A stretch of DNA of 64,000 nt, from positions 248,001 through 312,000 of the forward strand of contig CAVYTO010000002.1 of the NCBI GenBank assembly GCA_963771505.1. The letters are read 5' to 3'. Each line of letters begins with the position of its first letter. The stretch's first letter is position 1. The stretch is from JAJPHW01 sp963771505 (GTDB lineage: Bacteria; Acidobacteriota; Terriglobia; Terriglobales; Acidobacteriaceae). Position numbers and translations under genes: made by a program. This document shows positions 1 to 8,955 of this stretch, one piece after another. The notes beneath the pieces were generated by a model. The model made no database searches. It had not been told where the DNA came from and worked only from the letters and a program-made list of their open reading frames with translations.

Positions 1-2967
1 AGCGACTTCACGACAAATGGAGTTGGGACATTTAATGTCGCCGGTGGGCGAAGTGACTCCGTTGCGTATCTGCTGGATGGCGGAATCAACAATGATTTAA
101 TCGACAACCGCGCTGTGTATGTTCCGAATCCGGATACGGTGGCGGAGTTCCACATACTCACCAGCAACTACCCGGCCGAATTTGGGCGAAATTCTGGCGG
201 AGTTGTGAGCGTCGCTACGCGCTCTGGGTCGAACCAGTTTCACGGGTCGGCATTCGATTTTCTGCGCAATGATGCGCTCGACGCCAACAGTTACTTCAAT
301 ATTGTGAATGGACTGCCGCGGGACATCCTGAAGCGAAACCAGTATGGCGGAACGATTGGCGGCCCTATTGGTATTCCTCGAGCGGGACTTGGGAAAAACC
401 GGCTGTTCTTTTTTTTCGGATATCAGGGCGAGCGACAGAACCAGACCCTCACCTTACACAGCGTTCCCACATTCACTCCCGCGGAGCTGAACGGAAATTT
501 TTCTCAAGCGGGACCGAACCAAACCCCGGATCCGAACGTTGGCGCTTTCCTTCTCGCAAATCCCTATTTCCAGGCGGACCCCGCCAAGGCGCAGGCGGCG
601 ATCATTGATCCAACGAAAATAAACACTGTGGCGCAGAATTACATCTCGGCCGGACTTATACCAACTTCAGCGACCGGAGTTCTGAATCCATCGCAACCTC
701 TGACCCTCAATAGCAACGAGTTGACAGGCAAGTTCGACTTTGATGTTAGTTCGAGCGACAAATTATCTGTCACTTTAGGGTGGGACCAGACGCACGAGAT
801 CAGTCCTTTCGATTACGCAACGGTTAGCGGGTTTCCCGACGTCTCAGATTTTCATGATTACGTGTTCAATGGTGCCTACACTCACATCTTCGAGCCGAAT
901 CTGATTAACGAATTCCGACTTACCGCAGAGCGCACGAAAAACCACGCCGAGAACCCTGGCAAGCGATTGCCGACGCCCGCGCAGTTGGGAATCGGGGTGA
1001 CGCCGGACCTGCCGAACGGGCCTGCGAACTTATTTTTTGATACTGGACTGTTGATTGGTTTTAGCGCGGTGGGGCCGCAGAAGTTTGCCGATAACACGTA
1101 TACGTTTTCGGACGCGATCACATGGGTGAGAGGCAATCACGCTTTAAAGTTTGGCGGCGGGTTTTCGATTTATCAGAACAATACGTTTTTCGCCTTTATC
1201 AACGACGGTCAATTTGTTTTCTTCGGCGCGAACGGCATCGGGTCACAAAATTCGTTTGCCGATTTTCTGCTGGGAATTCCGCTGCAATACTCGCAGGGGT
1301 CGGCCGCACCTTCGAATGTCCGCAGCAAATTCACCGATGGTTTTGTGCAGGATTCATGGAAGGTGCGCAAGAACCTGGTGCTGGATTTGGGCGTGCGATA
1401 CGAATACGCCAGCCCAAAAATAGACACGCTGGGACGGACGTTCTCCGTAATTCCCGGTCTGCAATCCCGGCTGTTTCCCACCGCGCCGCCGGGCATGGTT
1501 TTCCCGGGCGATCCGGGCGCGCCGCGAGGGGTGAATTTTCCTGACACAAACAATTGGGCACCGCGGATTGGGTTTGCGTGGGATCCGGCAGGGAACGGCA
1601 AGACGAGCCTTCGTGGGGCCGCGGGCGTGTTCTATGACATTCTCAAGGCGGAAGACAACTTGCAGTTCAACGGGTCGCCGCCATTTTATGCCAGCGCAAC
1701 GCTGGGGTTTTCACCGTTTAGCGGAGGACCGCCGCCCAATTATTTGGGTCAGCCATTTGCCAGCACGGGAGCCGAGAATCCATTTCCATCGGGAACGCCT
1801 TCGCCTAACTTAAATTTCGGGGCTGAAGGGTATCTTCCGATCGGGGGCTCGGGAACGACTTTCGTGGTTGACCCTCACTTGCGCACTCCCTACACCTACC
1901 AGTATCACCTGACGCTCGAGCGGGAACTGCTTCCGAACACGATCGTTCAAATTGGATATGTGGGCAACAGTTCACACGGTCTTACATCTTTGATCGACAT
2001 CAACCCTTTCATCCCCGGAACATTTACTCGAACGCTAAACGCGCTCCCGAGCAATGGCACCTGCGGTGTGAACACCGCTTACCCATACTGTTACGGCGTG
2101 CTCGATGAGTTTAAGAACGTTGCCAACGCGAATTACAACGGGCTGATTGCCAGTCTGCAAAAGCAGTTGTCGGGAGCGGGCCCGTTCGGGCGATCGTACT
2201 TCACATTGTCGTATACCTTCGCGCACAACATCGACAACGCCTCGGGATTTGAAAATCGAAACCGTGCCGTGCCGTCGTTTGATCCGGGGCTGTTTCGCGC
2301 GTCGGCCGACATGGACGTGCGCCACCGCATCGTTTTCAGCGGAGGTTGGGAACTGCCGTTCGATTACGCGTTCCCGCGGGTATCGCACAAGTTGACGCGG
2401 GGCTGGAACGTGTTTCCGATTATCAGTTGGCGCACCGGCTATCCGCTGGATGTATCGGCGAACCTGCCGAGCATTTTTGACTACACCAGCCCAGGGCCAT
2501 CGGGTGCAGGCGATGCCGCGCTGGTGCATGCAAATCTGGTTGCGCCCGTAAGCACCAAGAATCCGGGCGTGGTGCAATCACTGAACGGGACAAGCGGACA
2601 TTTCTGGTTCGATCCTTCCAGCTTCAGTAATTTCCAGTGTGCCAGCGGAGACCCGACTTGCTTGCCCAGCGCGTCGGTCTTTCCCAGCGATGCCCAAGCG
2701 GTCGCAAACCCGGCGGCAAGAACCTACGGAAGCCTGCCGCGAAACTTCTTCCGCGGGCCGGGGCGATTCAATATCAATCTGGCTTTTGCAAAATCGATGC
2801 CGCTGACAGAGAAGCTCCGCCTGGAATTGCGGGCCGATGCGTTCAATCTCTTGAACAGCGCTGAATTTTCCAATCCCGACACGAACATCAGCAGCCCTAC
2901 GTTCGGTCAGATTCTGAATACAGCAGACCCACGAATCATTCAGTTGTCGATGCGGCTCAGCTTCTAG
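1..2967 (+). CDS. TonB-dependent receptor, Oar-like (5' end outside window)
   Basis: The reading frame is open from base 1 to the TAG at 2965-2967, so the start codon lies upstream; a GTG at 115 is only an internal codon. The visible 988 residues begin in the plug domain (LDGG, then EFGRNSGGVVS and TRSGSN, the typical plug end of Oar-type receptors). They run through a long 22-strand-type outer-membrane barrel and end in an aromatic C-terminal residue (LSMRLSF), as expected for insertion by BamA. Oar-like receptors in Acidobacteriota usually carry an N-terminal carboxypeptidase-regulatory-like domain, which would be off the left edge. The substrate cannot be read from the sequence; these proteins import large ligands such as oligosaccharides or peptides, or export proteins. 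No ExbB/ExbD/TonB genes are nearby. Confidence 0.93.
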   Translation, partial: SDFTTNGVGTFNVAGGRSDSVAYLLDGGINNDLIDNRAVYVPNPDTVAEFHILTSNYPAEFGRNSGGVVSVATRSGSNQFHGSAFDFLRNDALDANSYFNIVNGLPRDILKRNQYGGTIGGPIGIPRAGLGKNRLFFFFGYQGERQNQTLTLHSVPTFTPAELNGNFSQAGPNQTPDPNVGAFLLANPYFQADPAKAQAAIIDPTKINTVAQNYISAGLIPTSATGVLNPSQPLTLNSNELTGKFDFDVSSSDKLSVTLGWDQTHEISPFDYATVSGFPDVSDFHDYVFNGAYTHIFEPNLINEFRLTAERTKNHAENPGKRLPTPAQLGIGVTPDLPNGPANLFFDTGLLIGFSAVGPQKFADNTYTFSDAITWVRGNHALKFGGGFSIYQNNTFFAFINDGQFVFFGANGIGSQNSFADFLLGIPLQYSQGSAAPSNVRSKFTDGFVQDSWKVRKNLVLDLGVRYEYASPKIDTLGRTFSVIPGLQSRLFPTAPPGMVFPGDPGAPRGVNFPDTNNWAPRIGFAWDPAGNGKTSLRGAAGVFYDILKAEDNLQFNGSPPFYASATLGFSPFSGGPPPNYLGQPFASTGAENPFPSGTPSPNLNFGAEGYLPIGGSGTTFVVDPHLRTPYTYQYHLTLERELLPNTIVQIGYVGNSSHGLTSLIDINPFIPGTFTRTLNALPSNGTCGVNTAYPYCYGVLDEFKNVANANYNGLIASLQKQLSGAGPFGRSYFTLSYTFAHNIDNASGFENRNRAVPSFDPGLFRASADMDVRHRIVFSGGWELPFDYAFPRVSHKLTRGWNVFPIISWRTGYPLDVSANLPSIFDYTSPGPSGAGDAALVHANLVAPVSTKNPGVVQSLNGTSGHFWFDPSSFSNFQCASGDPTCLPSASVFPSDAQAVANPAARTYGSLPRNFFRGPGRFNINLAFAKSMPLTEKLRLELRADAFNLLNSAEFSNPDTNISSPTFGQILNTADPRIIQLSMRLSF

Positions 2968-2986
2968 GTTGCTATCGCCAAAAAAA

Positions 2987-3014
2987 GCGCGGTGACCGAT
3001 GAAAGTCACCGCGC
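2987..3014. terminator. Perfect 10-bp hairpin, probable bidirectional terminator
   Basis: GCGCGGTGAC (2987-2996) pairs exactly with GTCACCGCGC (3005-3014) around an 8-nt loop. On the minus strand the stem is followed by six Ts (complement of A2981-2986), the classic intrinsic terminator form. It lies 19 nt past the TonB receptor stop, so it can also end that transcript, although the + side lacks a long T tract. Confidence 0.7.
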
Positions 3015-3031
3015 ATCATTGTTTCCGAAGC

Positions 3032-3157
3032 TTACCGCGTCTGGTTGGTCACGACTGCGACCTGGCCGTTGGGCGCGCCCAAAACCAGGTCAGGGAATTT
3101 GTCGTTGCCAAGAAGAACCGGCAGAACGACAGTAGAATACCTTTCACTCCTTGAGGC
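3032..3157 (-). pseudogene. Decayed C-terminal fragment of an FG-GAP/VCBS-like protein
   Basis: Read on the minus strand, about 40 codons end at a TAA (3034-3032). The reading includes VVLPVLLGNDKFPDLVLG and then APNGQVAVVTNQTR. The short aspartate-containing, strand-like repeat resembles the end of FG-GAP/VCBS beta-propeller proteins common in Acidobacteriota. Going further upstream the frame meets a stop within about 15 codons, and I see no start codon or ribosome site. It is therefore a remnant, not a gene. The perfect hairpin with a T6 tail just beyond its stop looks like the original gene's terminator. The family call rests on a very short segment. Confidence 0.4.
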
Positions 3158-3368
3158 TTCCTTGCGATTTCTCTACGGGCTTTATCCGCAGCGGGTGAGA
3201 ACGAGGAATGTCCGGCGCAAAACAAAACGCCCCAGACTCGAAATTAAGTCTTGGGCGCTTGCTGAACAGCCCTCCCCCGAAGTCTGCTCAAGAACAAGGT
3301 ACGATTCTTGCGGAAATTGGTAAATGGCCCGTTCGTGCCATGCCGCTTCTGGCGTGGCTTTCGGCAAT
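3158..3368. other. Intergenic stretch without a gene apart from the terminator at 3219-3257
   Basis: This continues the gap between the TonB receptor and the minus-strand permease pair. Apart from the hairpin listed separately I find no convincing coding frame: the short ORFs here lack homology-like motifs and ribosome sites. Confidence 0.6.
3219..3257 (-). terminator. Intrinsic terminator of the TauE/DUF1634 unit
   Basis: The arms 3228-3238 and 3247-3257 pair over 11 positions with one mismatch around an 8-nt loop. On the minus strand the stem is followed by TTTTG then TTTT (complement of 3219-3227). It lies about 110 nt downstream of the DUF1634 stop codon, in the correct orientation for that operon. 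Confidence 0.65.
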
Positions 3369-3755
3369 TTATAGCAAGCTGTAGAGCAGGATGGTCAACA
3401 CTACTACAGTGAATGCGGTGTAGAGCCGGTCGCCTTCTGCGGCAAAGCCGTATACCGAGAACGCCACCCGGACCACGGGAGTAGCGATCAGCATAAGTAG
3501 ACCCGCCTGGATCAAACCGCGCCCATGACCACTTGCCGCTAACATAACAATAGACTTAACGCTTTTAAGCTCTGAAGGCTCACCCCGGAACACTCGATAG
3601 TCGGCTGGAGCGACCCCGTGCCTTACCAAATATAGAATTCCGCCGCCCAAAACCGTCAGGGCTGAGATCGTGACCCCGGCACGCAGAACCTCGCCGATCA
3701 CTTCTTCCATCCGTTGGTCAGTCCCCTTTGGGACTTTAGGTAAGCTAAAGTTCAC
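3369..3755 (-). CDS. DUF1634 family membrane protein
   Basis: A small integral membrane protein of about 128 residues with three hydrophobic helices: near ISALTVLGGGILYLV, GLIQAGLLMLIATPVVRVAF and the C-terminal LYTAFTVVVLTILLYSLL. The motif VLRAGVTIS followed by a GGG helix is typical of DUF1634. I chose the GTG at 3755 because it forms a GTGA overlap with the stop of the upstream TauE/SafE gene and has a GGGGA site about 5 nt before it; the longer frame to 3812 would run deep into that gene. DUF1634 proteins regularly sit next to TauE/SafE permeases and are thought to be accessory subunits. That role is inferred from pairing only. Confidence 0.8.
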   Translation of the reverse strand: MNFSLPKVPKGTDQRMEEVIGEVLRAGVTISALTVLGGGILYLVRHGVAPADYRVFRGEPSELKSVKSIVMLAASGHGRGLIQAGLLMLIATPVVRVAFSVYGFAAEGDRLYTAFTVVVLTILLYSLL

Positions 3756-4588
3756 AATTTCCCCGTTATGCCGCTGTAGAGCATTTGCAGTCCCAAAAAC
3801 ACAATGACCCAAGTGAAGATCAGGCGAAGGCGCCTGGTCTTAGATTTTACCAGGATGCGCGCTCCCATCATCGATCCGAGGAGCACTCCCAGCATGACCG
3901 GCATCGACAGGCCGGGGTCGATGTAGCCACGGCTCAAGTACACTCCGGCGCTGGCGGCTGCAGTTACGCCGATCATGAAATTGCTTGTCGTGGTGGAGAC
4001 CTTGAAAGGAATTTTCATGGCTTGATCCATGGCCAGGACTTTCACCGCGCCGGAGCCGATGCCGAGCAGCCCCGAAAGCGCGCCAGCGCCGAACATAAGC
4101 GAGAATCCGGCGGGAACGCCGCTCACGTTGTACGGACGGATGCCCCCGGTATCCGGGAACGAGCCATTCAGGCGCAGTTTTGTGGCGAGAGCATCGCGAG
4201 GCACCTCGCGGCCGGCGTCCGCAAGCGGCTTGCGGGAAAGGTACGCCGAAAAGAGCAAGACGATCCCGAACACAAGCGACAAGGTTTTTACGGGGACGAC
4301 GGTGGCCAGAAACGCGCCGGAGATGGCACCCAGCGTGGTGGCGATTTCAAGAAACATGCCAATGCGGATATTGGAAAAACCCTCGCGGACGTAGGCTGCA
4401 GCTGCCCCGGACGAAGTCGCGATCACGGAAACCAGAGAAGCTCCAATGGCGTAGCGAATATCCACGTGAAAAAAGATTGTCAGCAGCGGAACTAGAACCA
4501 CGCCACCGCCCAGTCCTGTAAGGGAACCGAGCAAGCCCGCGCCGAGGGAGCCGATCCAGACAAGAGCGGTGAATTCCAGAATGGTCAT
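3752..4588 (-). CDS. TauE/SafE family sulfite/organic-anion permease
   Basis: A 278-residue polytopic inner-membrane protein with about eight hydrophobic segments. It opens with the family's glycine-rich first helix (GLLGSLTGLGGGVVLVPLL) and has the second-half counterpart (GALSGLLGIGSGAVKV) that reflects the internal duplication of TauE/SafE transporters. Family members move sulfite, sulfoacetate or other small organic anions; the substrate here is not readable. It is the first gene of a two-gene minus-strand unit, overlapping the DUF1634 gene by 4 bp, with a terminator at 3219-3257. The start ATG at 4588 is divergent from the lipoprotein gene at 4687, leaving a 98-nt shared promoter region. 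Confidence 0.88.
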   Translation of the reverse strand: MTILEFTALVWIGSLGAGLLGSLTGLGGGVVLVPLLTIFFHVDIRYAIGASLVSVIATSSGAAAAYVREGFSNIRIGMFLEIATTLGAISGAFLATVVPVKTLSLVFGIVLLFSAYLSRKPLADAGREVPRDALATKLRLNGSFPDTGGIRPYNVSGVPAGFSLMFGAGALSGLLGIGSGAVKVLAMDQAMKIPFKVSTTTSNFMIGVTAAASAGVYLSRGYIDPGLSMPVMLGVLLGSMMGARILVKSKTRRLRLIFTWVIVFLGLQMLYSGITGKL

Positions 4589-4686
4589 TCGGAATATTTA
4601 GTGTGCCACACCGCCCATGCTGTTAGCGTTAGCCCTGAACCAAACGTACTATTCCTTATAGAATGATGGCGATCGTGGAGACCTGA

Positions 4687-6552
4687 ATGAATGGCCAGAA
4701 GGTTTTTGCCCGGTTCCTCTGCATGATCGTCATGGCTGCCTGCCTGGGACTTGCTGCTTGTGGCGGAACATCGAGCAGCGGAGGCTCCAGTGCTGGGCCT
4801 GTCGCTGCCTCGAATTCCCCAGTGTGGCCGCAGTGGGGCGCAACCTCGCAACACACCGGGGCGGTGGCAGTGGATGGGCAACTGCCACGGCGAAAACTGG
4901 CTGACGTCGTCTATGACCCATTCGTAGAACAAGAGAAGGCAGAGAACGCCCCTGTTTTCGGATCTGCTTTGACAGTGCATGAGCAATCCCCGATCACCGA
5001 CGGTAATGACGTCTAAATGGTGATGATGATGGGCACCTACAATTCCTGCAGTCCGGCCGGTGCCTGGGTGAAAGGTGCTGCATGCGGCCCCAACACCTGG
5101 GACTCGCTCGACTGGTGCGAAGTAAGATTCACCTGGATTGGAGGACAGCTTGTGCAGCAGTGGAGTTTCGATAGCGACTGGAAACCCGAGCCGAACGGGT
5201 TCGGTCTGTCCGACTGGGAACCGGTCTTTCACCCAGCAGATGCGAACAATTTTCTTTATGTGCCAGGGGCGGGTGGAACAGTTTGGAAAGTGGACAAGGA
5301 CAACGGCAAATCGGTTTCGCACATAAACCCTTTCAGCGGCATGGCTGCGGTTGTTTCCGGAAATACATACGTGTCCGGACCGCTATCTGCCGATGCCACC
5401 GGCAACATTTACTACAACGCAATTCAATTCGCGGATCCCAGCCTCGGCGATCCGTGGTTTCAAAATGATGTTGTTGGCTCATGGCTGGTCAAGATTGCCG
5501 TCAGCGATGTCTCCACGGTTGTGAGCTATGCTTCATTGTTGCCGCAAGCACCGGCTGGGACATCGGTCACCTGCCCGGGAACTTTTTTTTCCTTGAACGA
5601 TGGCGGTGCTTCATTGCCCTGGCCTCCGGCAAATTTTGTAGGCACCTCCCAGACAGCATCGGAGCAAATCTGCGGCTCCCAGCGACCCGCGATAAATTTG
5701 GCCCCCGCGTTCGCGACCGACGGGACCGTGTACACGGTCAGCAGGGCGCATTTTAACTCGGCGCAAGGCTATCTGGTCAGCGTCAACCCGCTGACGATGT
5801 CAGCCAACTGGGCGGCACCGTTGCAACGGCTCTTGCATGACGGATGCGGAGCAGTCCTTCCGATTGCCGCTTCCGGCGTCGCGACCGAACCCAATTCATG
5901 CCGCTCCGGTGCGGCCCCGGGAATCGATCCGACCACCAACGATTTCGGGAATTTGCAGGTGAACGACCAGTCCTCATCGTCGCCGACGGTGCTCCCGGAT
6001 GGATCAGTCTTATACGGTGCGCTTGACAACTACAACTTCAGCCGCGGACACATGGCGCACTTCGGCGCTGCCGGAAACTTTCTTGGTGCCTACAACTTCG
6101 GTTGGGATGAAACTCCGGCGGTTTGGTCGCACGGTGGAACCTTTTCGATCGTGCTAAAAGACAACCACTATGATTCCAGCGCGTATTGCGGATTTCGGGG
6201 TAATCCAGTGTGCGCGGTGGCTCCGAAGGGCCCGTATTACATTACCCAATTGAATCCGACCCTGAACGTCGAATGGCAGTTCCAAAATACAACCACAGAC
6301 TCATCGCATGCGAACGGATTTGAATGGTGCATCAACATGCCCGCAATTGACAAAAGCGGGAACGTGTATGTAAACAGCGAAGACGGCAGTCTATACGTTC
6401 TGCCCCAAGGTAACTTGGGGATTTTCACGCAACCGGCCGGCATCATTTTTCTCGACCAAGCGCTAGGTGCGGCGTACACGCCGCTTTCCGTCGGGAAGGA
6501 CGGAAAGTTGTACACCCAGAACAACGGTCACCTGATTGTGGCCGGAAACTGA
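4687..6552 (+). pseudogene. PQQ-like beta-propeller lipoprotein interrupted by one in-frame TAA
   Basis: Two stretches in the same frame (4687-5013 and 5017-6552) are separated only by TAA at 5014-5016. The first begins with a lipoprotein signal (hydrophobic run, lipobox LAAC, Cys25) and a Ser/Gly linker. The second has repeated blade-like segments (DATGNIYYN, PDGSVLYGALD, DKSGNVYVNSEDGSLYVLP, GKDGKLY) of a PQQ-type quinoprotein-like propeller. The junction reads GNDV-stop-MVMMMG, where a tyrosine (TAT/TAC) would fit, so a single base change explains the stop. Joined length is about 621 residues. The second half starts ATG-GTG-ATG-ATG-ATG and could be re-initiated, but it would lack an export signal. 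A sequencing error is the main alternative. A GGAG site precedes the ATG at 4687. Confidence 0.8.
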
Positions 6553-6866
6553 TTCCAGGCTCCCGGACCCCGGCAATCTAGCAGCCCAGAACCGCTCAGA
6601 CTCTCCCTGCGTCAGGCGCGAGGCCAAATCCGGTTGGTCAGTGTGCTATTCTGGGCACTCGCAGAGAGTCTAACTAGTTAGGTTACTTGGGTTTCCCCGC
6701 CCACTAAAGTTACTCCCCCTGCGCTCCCCCGTCAGCTATGATTCGAGTTTCAGGACAAAATTCTGCCCGCTCGAAATAACTGACAGGGCGGAGCTGCGTA
6801 CGGTAAGCGACACGGATTCAGCCAAGTTGTTGCAGAACATGAAAGTTTTCCGAGGCGATGTGAACG
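6553..6866. other. Leader/promoter region upstream of the exopolysaccharide locus
   Basis: These 314 nt contain no convincing ORF. They precede the first gene of a >30-kb co-directional EPS locus, so the main promoter and any regulator sites should lie here. I looked for a good sigma-70 pair, a -24/-12 sigma-54 element and a cyclic-di-GMP riboswitch core and could not identify one confidently. Confidence 0.5.
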
Positions 6867-7511
6867 GTGAAGAAAATGACCCTATCAATTAAGTGGGCGG
6901 GACGCGCGCTTGCCTGCAGTTTAGTTTTGCTCGGTGTCGCGGTTGGGCAAAACGCGGCACCGGATATGAACAAAGTAAATTCGGCAACTGACGCGAGCGC
7001 ACCAGCGCCTGCTTCCGCGCATGACGACAGCTATGTGATCGGGCCCGATGATGTGCTGGCCATCAGCGTGTGGAAAGAGCCGGACATTTCGCGAACGTTG
7101 CCGGTGCGGTCGGACGGAAAAATTTCCTTGCCGCTGGCAGGCGAGGTTCAGGCGGCCGGGCAGACCCCGCACCAACTCGAGACCGCGCTGGTGGCGAAGC
7201 TGCGAAACTTTATTGCCGAGCCGGAAGTCGCGGTAATCGTTTCAGAAGTTAAAAGCCAGAAATTTAACATTTTAGGCGAAGTGAACAAGCCGGGCGCGTA
7301 TGCGCTCTCAAACGGACTTACCGCGCTGGACGCGGTGGCGCTGGCGGGCGGTTTCCGTGATTTTGCCAAGCAAAAATCGATCTACATTCTGCGTCGGGAT
7401 GCGAGCGGAGCGGAAACGAGAATTCCGTTCAACTATAAAGACGTGATTCAAGGCAAACACGCGGAACAGAACGTGAAGTTGCAGTCGCACGACACAATCG
7501 TGGTGCCGTAA
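6867..7511 (+). CDS. Polysaccharide biosynthesis/export protein (Wza-like, short)
   Basis: A periplasmic/outer-membrane export protein of 214 residues. An N-terminal signal segment (ALACSLVLLGVAVG) is followed by the Poly_export domain (about 54-130; YVIGPDDVLAISVWKEPD is diagnostic) and one SLBB domain (about 133-190; FNILGEVNKPGAY). It lacks the long C-terminal helix region of E. coli Wza, as is usual for the compact type in exosortase-style EPS loci. No clear lipobox is present. The start used is GTG 6867 with a GAGG about 12 nt upstream; an ATG nine bases later (6876) is possible. It is first in the EPS operon and only 7 nt from the next gene, and should form the outer-membrane export channel or its adaptor. 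Confidence 0.9.
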   Translation: MKKMTLSIKWAGRALACSLVLLGVAVGQNAAPDMNKVNSATDASAPAPASAHDDSYVIGPDDVLAISVWKEPDISRTLPVRSDGKISLPLAGEVQAAGQTPHQLETALVAKLRNFIAEPEVAVIVSEVKSQKFNILGEVNKPGAYALSNGLTALDAVALAGGFRDFAKQKSIYILRRDASGAETRIPFNYKDVIQGKHAEQNVKLQSHDTIVVP

Positions 7512-7518
7512 AGTCAGC

Positions 7519-8919
7519 ATGATTTTATTCAAGATGAGATTCAGAAAAACAACGTTGTCGGTATTGAATCTTTCGCTGCTGGTCGCGCTCTTCGGCTTGC
7601 AATGCGTTGCGCAAAGCGAACCGCCGGCGACGAATGCCGGTGCGCCACCGGCGGCATCGAGCGGCGTATTGACAGGCGATGACAACGACGGTAGTGCGAT
7701 GTTGACGCCGCCGCCAGTTGCCGGCAGCGGCTACTCCATGGCGTTCGACACCGAGCGGCGCAGCAACTATCTGCGCGGAGGCGTCACCTTTCAGGCCGCG
7801 CACGATGACGGCCTGTTGACCGCGCAAGGCGATTCGTTGAGCGACTGGAGTTACTCAATTTGGCCAACGATTGCCCTCGACCAAACCTGGCCCCGCTTCC
7901 ACTGGACCGTAGCCTACCTGCCGGGATTCACCTTTTATCAGAACGCTTCGCAATACAACCAGCAGGACCAGAATCTGGCGATCTCGGCGGAGTGGAGGCT
8001 GAGCCCGCATGTCACCCTCGGGGTACACGATAGCCTGCAACGCAGTTCGAATCTCTACAACCAGCCTCTGCTCGAAAGCGCGAGTTCGGTAACCGGCGTG
8101 GCGCAAGGCCCGAATAATTCGATTGTGTCGCCGGTGTCGGACGTACTGAGGAACACCGCCGGGGCCGATCTAAGCTATCAGTTCGGGCGCAACGACATGG
8201 TGGGTGCGAGCGGGACATTCAGCAACCTGCACTTCTTGAATCCGTCGCAGGTAAACGGACTGTACGATTCGGCAGCGCGCGGCGGAGCGGGGTTTTATAC
8301 TCATCGATTTTCGGCGCGTCACTATCTCGGCGCGGCGTACCTTTATCAGGATTTGTTGACCTATCCGGTGGGACCGTCGAACGAAACCATTACCCAGAGC
8401 GCACTGGGTTTTTACAGTTTTTATCCGCGGCGCACACTCGCGTTCTCTGTGTTCGCGGGGCCGCAGTATTCCGACACGGTGCAGTTTGGCGGCCTGCATG
8501 TGCACGGCTGGTCCGCACTTGCAGGAACGAGCGCGTCCTGGCAGGGAAAAAGAACCAGCGTCGCGGCCAGCTATCTGCGATCGATCACGGACGGCGGTGG
8601 GTTGGTCGGCGCGGTACGGTCGAATTCCGTAAATCTTTCGCTGCGCCAGCAACTGACCGGCCGCTGGAGCGCGGGCGCGCAGGCGGGATATTCGCAGAAC
8701 ACACTGTTGCAACCGGCGGCGGGGTTCAACTCCGGGGGGCACACGCTGCTCGGAAGCGTCTGGGCGCAACGGCTGATCGGGCCGCACTTCACCGCGCAGG
8801 TGGGGTATTCGCACGTCCATCAGAGTTATAGCGGCATCCCCGCGCTTGCAGGCATTGCCGATCGTAACCGGGAATGGGTTGCGCTCACTTATCAGTTTGT
8901 GCGGCCGCTCGGAAAGTAG
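7519..8919 (+). CDS. Outer-membrane beta-barrel protein of the EPS locus
   Basis: 466 residues with a cleavable signal (VLNLSLLVALFGLQCVAQSE), a low-complexity Pro/Ala/Gly linker, then a long run of alternating amphipathic strands with many Tyr, Phe and Trp, closing with LTYQFVRPLGK. I recognise no enzymatic motif. Its place between the export protein and the Wzz-type protein matches the roughly 450-residue barrel that accompanies exosortase-type EPS loci; whether it belongs to that exact family needs a profile search. It may serve as an outer-membrane porin for polymer exit. The start is ATG 7519, but the in-frame ATG 7534 would give a cleaner signal peptide. Confidence 0.7.
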   Translation: MILFKMRFRKTTLSVLNLSLLVALFGLQCVAQSEPPATNAGAPPAASSGVLTGDDNDGSAMLTPPPVAGSGYSMAFDTERRSNYLRGGVTFQAAHDDGLLTAQGDSLSDWSYSIWPTIALDQTWPRFHWTVAYLPGFTFYQNASQYNQQDQNLAISAEWRLSPHVTLGVHDSLQRSSNLYNQPLLESASSVTGVAQGPNNSIVSPVSDVLRNTAGADLSYQFGRNDMVGASGTFSNLHFLNPSQVNGLYDSAARGGAGFYTHRFSARHYLGAAYLYQDLLTYPVGPSNETITQSALGFYSFYPRRTLAFSVFAGPQYSDTVQFGGLHVHGWSALAGTSASWQGKRTSVAASYLRSITDGGGLVGAVRSNSVNLSLRQQLTGRWSAGAQAGYSQNTLLQPAAGFNSGGHTLLGSVWAQRLIGPHFTAQVGYSHVHQSYSGIPALAGIADRNREWVALTYQFVRPLGK

Positions 8920-8955
8920 AAATGGAACACAGACCTGGGTTATGAGAACTGAGAT

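Noticed and set aside
6553..6866. Cyclic-di-GMP riboswitch or sigma-54 promoter upstream of the EPS locus
   Set aside because: I could not find the conserved GEMM core or a TGGCAC-N5-TTGC element; only weak partial matches.
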